DNA from: Massilia sp.
Lineage (GTDB): Bacteria; Pseudomonadota; Gammaproteobacteria; Burkholderiales; Burkholderiaceae_D
Reading direction: 5' to 3'
Length of the DNA stretch: 18,301 bases
Assembly (NCBI GenBank): GCA_003484545.1
Contig: DNCF01000217.1
Location: 1-18,301 of the forward strand
How positions within the stretch are numbered: position 1 is the first letter of the stretch; each line of letters begins with the position of its first letter. This document shows, one piece after another, positions 14,083 through 18,301 of this stretch. The notes under the pieces are model-generated. The model did not search any database, was not told the origin of the DNA, and saw nothing but the letters and a program-made list of their open reading frames with translations. Made by a program: the position numbers and the translations under genes.

Positions 14083-14114
14083 TTACCGAACATCGGCCTT
14101 ACCCCACATCGGCC
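14083..14114. repeat. Two-unit 16-base tandem repeat
   Basis: The units TTACCGAACATCGGCC and TTACCCCACATCGGCC match at 14 of 16 positions and lie head to tail. A partial third unit (ACATCGTCC) lies just before them. They sit in the 146-base gap between the convergent chaC and lpxD genes. That gap holds no gene and a small TGCCTG-T-CAGGCA palindrome near 14140-14152. Confidence 0.5.
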
Positions 14115-14168
14115 TGGCTTTCGCAAGGCATTTTCACGTGCCTGACAGGCAATGCTCCTTCCCCGCCC

Positions 14169-15233
14169 TCACTTCTCCGCAGTCAGGGCCTTGATCGCCT
14201 TTTCCAACGCCCGGATTTTTTCCCGCATCGTCGTCAGGTTGCGCGCTAGAACGGCGTTGCGCTCCCATTCCGCATTCTTGGAAGCAGGTACATAGCCGGT
14301 ATAACGCCCCGGCTCCCTGATCGAGTTCGGCACCATGGTCGCTCCGGTGATGTGGACGTTGTCGACGATCTCGATGTGGCCGTTGATCATGGCCGCGCCA
14401 CCGAAGGTGCAATGCTTGCCGATGTTGGCGCTGCCGGCCACGCCGACGCAGCCGGCCATGGCCGTGTGGGCGCCGATGTGGCAGTTGTGGCCGATCTGGA
14501 TCTGGTTGTCGAGCTTGACGCCGTCCTCGATTACGGTGTCGTCCAGGGCGCCGCGGTCGACCGTGGTGTTGCAGCCGATGTCGACGTCGTCGCCCATGAC
14601 CACGCGCCCGGTCTGCGGAATCTTGATGTAGGCGCCGCCGTCGACCGCGAAGCCGAAGCCGTCGCCGCCGATCACGGCGCCGGAGTGGACGATCCCGCGC
14701 GCGCCCATGATGCAGCGCGCGTGGAAGGTGACGTTGGGAAAGAGATGCGTGCCCTCGCCCAGCACCGCCTCGCGCCCGACGTAGCAGCCGGGACCGATCA
14801 CCACGCCGGCCTTGATGACGGCGCCGGCCTCGACCGTGACGTAGGCGCCGACATGGGCCGTCGGATCGACCTGCGCGGTCTCATGCACCAGGGCCGTCGG
14901 ATGCACGCCCGGCGCCGGCGGCGCTTCGCGCCTGGACACGAAGAATTGCGCGGCGCGCGCGAACCAGGCGTAGGGGTTGGGGGTGACGATGCGCGCCCCC
15001 TCGTAGCTGGCCGCCACCTCGGGCGCATCGGCGGGCGACAGCACCAGCGCCGCCGCGTGGCTCTGCGCGGCCAGGGTGCGCAGCTTGCTGTTGCTGAGAA
15101 AACTGATGTCGGAAGCGCCGGCGCGGTCCAGGGGCGCGATGGCCGTGACTTCGATGCCGGCATCGCCCTCCAGCTGGCCGCCGAAACGCTCGACCAGCTC
15201 GGCTAGTTGGATTCCCGTGCTCTCCCCTTTCAT
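14169..15233 (-). CDS. lpxD: UDP-3-O-(3-hydroxyacyl)glucosamine N-acyltransferase
   Basis: A 354-aa left-handed beta-helix acyltransferase of lipid A synthesis. It transfers a 3-hydroxyacyl chain from ACP to the 2-amino group of UDP-3-O-acylglucosamine. The N-terminal uridine-binding domain (about residues 1-105) includes ISFLSNSKLRTL. Hexapeptide repeats run from about 110 to 300. QIGHNCHIG contains His249, the counterpart of the catalytic His of E. coli LpxD, and NGHIEI contains His286. The C-terminal helix is RNLTTMREKIRALEKAI. The start at 15233 is chosen because GGGGGAG stands five bases upstream; an ATG at 15329 would add 32 unrelated residues. No fabZ, lpxA, lpxB or bamA is adjacent, which is unusual for lpxD. 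Confidence 0.92.
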   Translation of the reverse strand: MKGESTGIQLAELVERFGGQLEGDAGIEVTAIAPLDRAGASDISFLSNSKLRTLAAQSHAAALVLSPADAPEVAASYEGARIVTPNPYAWFARAAQFFVSRREAPPAPGVHPTALVHETAQVDPTAHVGAYVTVEAGAVIKAGVVIGPGCYVGREAVLGEGTHLFPNVTFHARCIMGARGIVHSGAVIGGDGFGFAVDGGAYIKIPQTGRVVMGDDVDIGCNTTVDRGALDDTVIEDGVKLDNQIQIGHNCHIGAHTAMAGCVGVAGSANIGKHCTFGGAAMINGHIEIVDNVHITGATMVPNSIREPGRYTGYVPASKNAEWERNAVLARNLTTMREKIRALEKAIKALTAEK

Positions 15234-15347
15234 TTCCGCTCCCCCTATGGCGCTGTCCGGTATGCGTGTTTGGACAGGAAGGCCTGAAGAGCGGTTCCGG
15301 CAACGGCATGGTTCGCCAACCTGGATCAAGCATGGAGCACGACAAGT

Positions 15348-16535
15348 TCAGAACAGGTCCAGCTGGGCGCTCGCCTTGCCCTTCTGCTTGCCGTTGGAAG
15401 CCGGCACCACGAGCGGCCGCCGGAACTGCGTGGTGTCGAGCCGCTCGAAGCGCCCGCGCAGCGCGCCCAGGCCGAGCCGTTCGACGGTCTTGTTGAAGCG
15501 CTGGCGGATCAGGTCGGCCCAGACGCCCTCGCCGTGCATGCGGCGGCCGAAGTCGCTGTCGTAGTCCTTGCCGCCGCGCAGGTCGCGCACGCGGTTCATC
15601 ACGCGCTGGGCGCGCTCCGGGAAGTGCGCTTCCAGCCACTCCTGGAACAGCGGGTTCACTTCCCAGGGCAGGCGCAGCACCACATAATGGGCGCTGACCG
15701 CGCCGGCGTCGCGCGCCGCCTCGAGGATCTTCTCGATTTCCGGTTCGGTAACGAAAGGGATGATCGGCGCCACGCTCACGCTCACCGGAATGCCGGCGTC
15801 GGTCAGGGTGCGGATGGTGCGCAGGCGCCGCGCCGGCGTGGGTGCGCGCGGCTCGAGGGTGCGCGAGATTTCCGAGTCGAGCGTGGTGAGGGTGATCGCC
15901 GCGCATGCCTGGGCATTGGCCGCCATCGGCGCCAGCAGGTCGATGTCGCGCTCGATCAGCGAGGACTTGGTGACCAGCCCGACCGGGTGCCGGCATTCGT
16001 GCAGCACTTCGAGCACCTGGCGCGTGATGCGCCGTTCGCGCTCGCAGGGTTGATACGCGTCTGTGTTCACGCCGATGGCGATGTGCTCGGGCTTGTAGGA
16101 CGGGCTGGCCAGTTCGCGGCGCAACAGCTCGGCCGCGTTCACCTTGGCGAAGATGCGGCTTTCGAAGTCCAGCCCGGGCGAGAGCCCGAGGTAGCTGTGG
16201 GACGGCCGCGCGAAGCAGTAGATGCAGCCATGCTCGCAGCCGCGGTAGGGATTGAGCGAGACGTTGAAGGGGATGTCGGGCGAGCTGTTGCGCGAGAGGA
16301 TGGATTTTGCCACCTCGTCGGTGACGACGGTCTTGAACGGCGCCGCCGCCTCGCCATTATCGGCAGCGGCAGCGGCAACGGCCCAGCCGTCGTCGAAGCG
16401 CTCGCGGCCGTTGACTTCGTAGCGGCCCTGGATGTTGGTCACGGCGCCGCGCCCCTTGGTGGCGGCGAGCGCAGGCGCGAGCACGATCTGCTCGGCGCTG
16501 TATTCCCGGTCGATTGTTCGTTCGCGATCAGCCAT
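15348..16535 (-). CDS. PA0069-family (SplB/COG1533-like) radical SAM protein with clamp-binding tail, SOS-box controlled
   Basis: A 395-aa radical SAM protein. The [4Fe-4S]-binding CX3CX2C motif is CEHGCIYC (Cys100, Cys104, Cys107), preceded by NVSLNPYRGC. Downstream are YLGLSPGLDFESRI, IGVNTDAYQPCE, PVGLVTKSSLIERDID and VSVAPIIPF. These are typical of the COG1533 group that contains spore photoproduct lyase, a DNA repair enzyme. The last five residues are QLDLF (391-395), the consensus bacterial beta-clamp binding peptide, after a flexible Gly/Lys/Ser-rich linker. A 20-base LexA box lies 10 bases upstream of the ATG, overlapping the predicted -10/+1 region. The gene follows the DTW gene by 40 bases on the same strand but appears to have its own SOS promoter. 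The family is firm; a DNA repair role is inference. Confidence 0.92.
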   Translation of the reverse strand: MADRERTIDREYSAEQIVLAPALAATKGRGAVTNIQGRYEVNGRERFDDGWAVAAAAADNGEAAAPFKTVVTDEVAKSILSRNSSPDIPFNVSLNPYRGCEHGCIYCFARPSHSYLGLSPGLDFESRIFAKVNAAELLRRELASPSYKPEHIAIGVNTDAYQPCERERRITRQVLEVLHECRHPVGLVTKSSLIERDIDLLAPMAANAQACAAITLTTLDSEISRTLEPRAPTPARRLRTIRTLTDAGIPVSVSVAPIIPFVTEPEIEKILEAARDAGAVSAHYVVLRLPWEVNPLFQEWLEAHFPERAQRVMNRVRDLRGGKDYDSDFGRRMHGEGVWADLIRQRFNKTVERLGLGALRGRFERLDTTQFRRPLVVPASNGKQKGKASAQLDLF

Positions 16536-16545
16536 GCGGCACCTG

Positions 16546-16565
16546 TACTGTATATTTATACAGTA
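16546..16565. promoter_or_regulatory. LexA (SOS) box
   Basis: TACTGTATATTTATACAGTA is a 20-base near-perfect palindrome. It differs at one position from the E. coli consensus TACTGTATATATATACAGTA and keeps the invariant CTGT-N8-ACAG core. It lies between the DTW gene and the downstream radical SAM gene, 10 bases before the latter's ATG. Its edge overlaps the predicted -10 element. Confidence 0.92.
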
Positions 16566-16593
16566 TAGTACGCCGCTATGCGCTGCAATTCAA
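16565..16593 (-). promoter_or_regulatory. Predicted promoter of the radical SAM gene
   Basis: On the minus strand TTGAAT (16588-16593) is followed after 17 bases by TACTAT (16565-16570). The -35 lies within the last codons of the DTW gene. The -10 abuts the LexA box, so LexA binding would cover the start site. Confidence 0.45.
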
Positions 16594-17193
16594 GCGTGGC
16601 ACGAAAGCGGCCTGTTGTTCGACGAAGCCGTCGAAGGCCGCGAACAAGGGGGCGAAAGGCGCGCCATCGCCCGCAAGCTGGCCGAGTGCATGGGCGCTGG
16701 CCTCCAGGGTGGACAGCTGGTCGGGCGCATGCGCCTTGCGGATGCGGTAGTGCGAGGCCGGCATGTCGCGCAGCGCCAGGCGCGGCAGCTGCCGCAGGGC
16801 CGGGTTCAGGTACAGCATCTTGCGGCTTTTACGCCACGTCGCGTCGAGCACGACCAGGCGGATCCTTTCCGGCGCGGGCAGCGGCGCCGGCGCCGGCGAC
16901 TGGCTGTTCGCGGGCGTGTCCGGATAGAGCAGCACGGGAACGCGCCCGTCCGCATGCAGCAGCGCGTCAAGGCGCGCCGGTTCGAACGCCTCCCCGACCT
17001 CGAGCACGCTGCCGGCCACGCTCAGGTGGAGCAGGCGCGCGCTGTTCTTGGCGTTGGCCACTTCGAGCGGGTGTTGCAGAATCAGCAATGCGGACGGCGA
17101 CGCCACCGGACGCACCCAGCGGCAGATGCAGGCCGATTGCGCGCGCAGGCAGGCGGCGCAGGTGGCGCGGCGGGAAGGTGGGGACTGGCTCAT
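16576..17193 (-). CDS. DTW-domain tRNA-uridine aminocarboxypropyltransferase-like protein
   Basis: A 205-aa protein of the DTW family, whose E. coli member (YfiP/TapT) makes acp3U at position 47 of tRNA from SAM. The signature DxTW motif is LDATWRKSRKML (Asp117, Trp120). An N-terminal Cys cluster (Cys12, Cys15, Cys22, Cys24, in CAACLRAQSACIC) probably binds zinc. QHPLEVANAKN (40-50) and STLEASAHAL (161-170) are the other conserved blocks. The loop at 96-109 is Ala/Pro-rich. The Shine-Dalgarno is weak. It lies 69 bases after the FMN reductase gene and 40 before the radical SAM gene. Confidence 0.9.
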   Translation of the reverse strand: MSQSPPSRRATCAACLRAQSACICRWVRPVASPSALLILQHPLEVANAKNSARLLHLSVAGSVLEVGEAFEPARLDALLHADGRVPVLLYPDTPANSQSPAPAPLPAPERIRLVVLDATWRKSRKMLYLNPALRQLPRLALRDMPASHYRIRKAHAPDQLSTLEASAHALGQLAGDGAPFAPLFAAFDGFVEQQAAFVPRLNCSA

Positions 17194-17262
17194 CGGCGCT
17201 CGGGCAAAAGGCGTCGATTGTAGCAGTGCCCGTCCCGCTCCGGCCGTGGTCTCCTGTCCTGG

Positions 17263-17838
17263 CTAGGCTGGCTGGCCCTGCTGCTGGCGCAGCGCCGCCA
17301 GCGCCCCGCTCCAGGCCACCACCTGGTCGAGCATGGCGTCGACCGACTTCGCGTGGTGGGCGGCAGGCTTGAAGGTGGCGAAGTTCTCGAAGTCGGTGAA
17401 CAGCGACAGCATCACCTGGGCGCGCACGTCGGCCACCATCAGTTCGCCCATCACCAGGCGCAGGCTCTCGATGGCGCGGGCGCCGCCGGCGCTGCCGTAG
17501 CCGACGAAGCCCGCGGCCTTGTTGTTCCATTCTCTGTACAGGAAGTCGATCGCGTTCTTCAGCGCGCCCGAGGTGCCGTGGTTGTACTCGGGCGTGACGA
17601 ACACGAAGCCGTCGAACTCGGCGATCTTCGCCGCCCAGGCGAGGGTGTGCGGTTTCGAATACTGGCCCATCGAAGGCGGCACCGGCTCGTCGAGCAGGGG
17701 CAGCTTGAAATCCTCGATGTCGACCAGTTCGTACTGCGCGTCGCTGCGCTTGTTCGCCGTCTCCATCACCCAGCGCGCCACGTCCAGCGCCTTGCGCCCA
17801 GGACGGGTGCTGCCAACGATAACCGCCACCTTGATCAT
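17263..17838 (-). CDS. NADPH-dependent FMN reductase (flavodoxin-like)
   Basis: A 191-aa flavodoxin-fold oxidoreductase. The phosphate-binding loop is VGSTRPGRKA (residues 8-17), and PEYNHGTSGALKNAIDFLY (83-101) is the family's FMN/dimer motif. The strand FVGYGSAGGARAIESLR matches ChrR/SsuE-like quinone or azo reductases. It reduces FMN or quinone-type substrates with NAD(P)H; the physiological substrate cannot be told. A strong GAGGAGG precedes the ATG at 17838. It is the first of three same-strand genes, before DTW and the radical SAM gene. No terminator was seen between it and the DTW gene. Confidence 0.92.
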   Translation of the reverse strand: MIKVAVIVGSTRPGRKALDVARWVMETANKRSDAQYELVDIEDFKLPLLDEPVPPSMGQYSKPHTLAWAAKIAEFDGFVFVTPEYNHGTSGALKNAIDFLYREWNNKAAGFVGYGSAGGARAIESLRLVMGELMVADVRAQVMLSLFTDFENFATFKPAAHHAKSVDAMLDQVVAWSGALAALRQQQGQPA

Positions 17839-17932
17839 GATCGCCTCCTCGCGTATGCGGGAACAGTCCCGCGCCCATTCTAGTGAGTCGGCCGCTGCGG
17901 GCGCGCCGCGTTGCAGGACAGCAAAAAGCCAG

Positions 17933-18301
17933 TTAGCGGCGTCCGGTGAGGCGTCCGAGCAGGCCGATCACCTGTTCGAGGTCGTAGGGCTTGGCGAGGA
18001 TCTTCACGCCGGGGATCGAGACGCGGCGATCGGTATAGCCGGTGGCGAGTACGACCGGCAGGGCCGGCCAGCGTTCGCGCACCAGGGTCGCCAGGTCGAT
18101 GCCGCTGACGCTGCCCGGCATGACGATGTCGGAAAACACGATGTCCACGGCCGCGTCGCGCTCGAGCAAGGCCCGGGCTTCCTCGCCGTTGACGGCGATG
18201 CGGACCTTGAAGCCGGCGGCGCGCAGGCCCTCGTCCACCGCCTCGCGTACCAGCGCATCGTCCTCGACGAAAAGGACGGTAGCGCCGACGACCACCTGCG
18301 C
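17933..18301 (-). CDS. Response-regulator receiver domain, partial (likely C-terminus of a hybrid histidine kinase)
   Basis: One complete receiver domain: VLFVEDDALVREAV with the acidic pair, FSDIVMPG with phospho-acceptor Asp (residue 56 counted from the GTG at 18295), ATGYTD with the Thr switch, and AKPYDLEQ with the conserved Lys. No output domain follows. The frame stays open to the right edge, and no ATG with a Shine-Dalgarno is visible. The GTG at 18295 could start a single-domain regulator. However, the wording (ALVREAVDEGLRAAGF, SDIVMPGSVSGIDLA) is common in receivers ending hybrid kinases. The 94-base gap to the FMN reductase gene holds nothing notable. Confidence 0.85.
   Translation of the reverse strand, partial: AQVVVGATVLFVEDDALVREAVDEGLRAAGFKVRIAVNGEEARALLERDAAVDIVFSDIVMPGSVSGIDLATLVRERWPALPVVLATGYTDRRVSIPGVKILAKPYDLEQVIGLLGRLTGRR

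Noticed and set aside
14140..14152. Palindrome TGCCTG-T-CAGGCA as terminator of lpxD
   Set aside because: The stem allows only about four pairs with a real loop and no T-run follows, so it is not listed as a terminator.
16546..16565. Terminator hairpin for the DTW gene
   Set aside because: The palindrome is A/T-rich and matches the LexA box almost perfectly at a promoter position. A stem of this composition would be a poor terminator.
1..18301. tRNA, rRNA or riboswitch genes
   Set aside because: No conserved tRNA T-loop pattern, rRNA segment or recognisable riboswitch core was seen. Intergenic gaps are short and accounted for.

Overview
The window is GC-rich chromosomal DNA of a betaproteobacterium. 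Protein wording, the isc gene order and the GC-skewed codon use point to Burkholderiales, most likely Oxalobacteraceae (Massilia/Duganella-like). This placement is inference, because no rRNA or tRNA gene was seen. Almost all of it is coding, mostly on the minus strand. Long plus-strand frames opposite these genes are high-GC shadows.

Region 1 (1-9041, minus strand) is a complete ISC iron-sulfur cluster assembly operon: iscR-iscS-iscU-iscA-hscB-hscA-fdx-iscX. A good type I IscR operator lies upstream of iscR at 9017-9041. The operon seems to continue through overlapping or nearly abutting reading frames into a SAM methyltransferase, L-threonine aldolase ltaE and an S4-domain pseudouridine-synthase-like protein. 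It is interrupted on both sides of hscA by paired inverted palindromes of the GTAG-type REP (REPIN) form. A YdcF-like membrane protein begins at the left edge, behind a Fur-box-like palindrome.

Region 2 (9042-14168) is mixed. It holds a uracil-DNA-glycosylase-like protein lacking the catalytic motif, a stand-alone two-CBS protein, a fumarylacetoacetate hydrolase family/maleylacetoacetate isomerase pair facing a divergent LysR regulator (aromatic or tyrosine catabolism), and a ChaC-type gamma-glutamylcyclotransferase.

Region 3 (14169-18301, minus strand) holds an isolated lpxD, a PA0069-type (SplB/COG1533-like) radical SAM protein, a DTW-domain tRNA-modifying enzyme, an NADPH-dependent FMN reductase and the end of a receiver-domain protein. 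The most striking signal of the window is here. The radical SAM gene has a near-perfect LexA (SOS) box at 16546-16565, just upstream of its start. Its protein ends in QLDLF, the consensus beta-sliding-clamp binding pentapeptide. Together these suggest a DNA-damage-induced, replication-clamp-tethered radical SAM repair enzyme.
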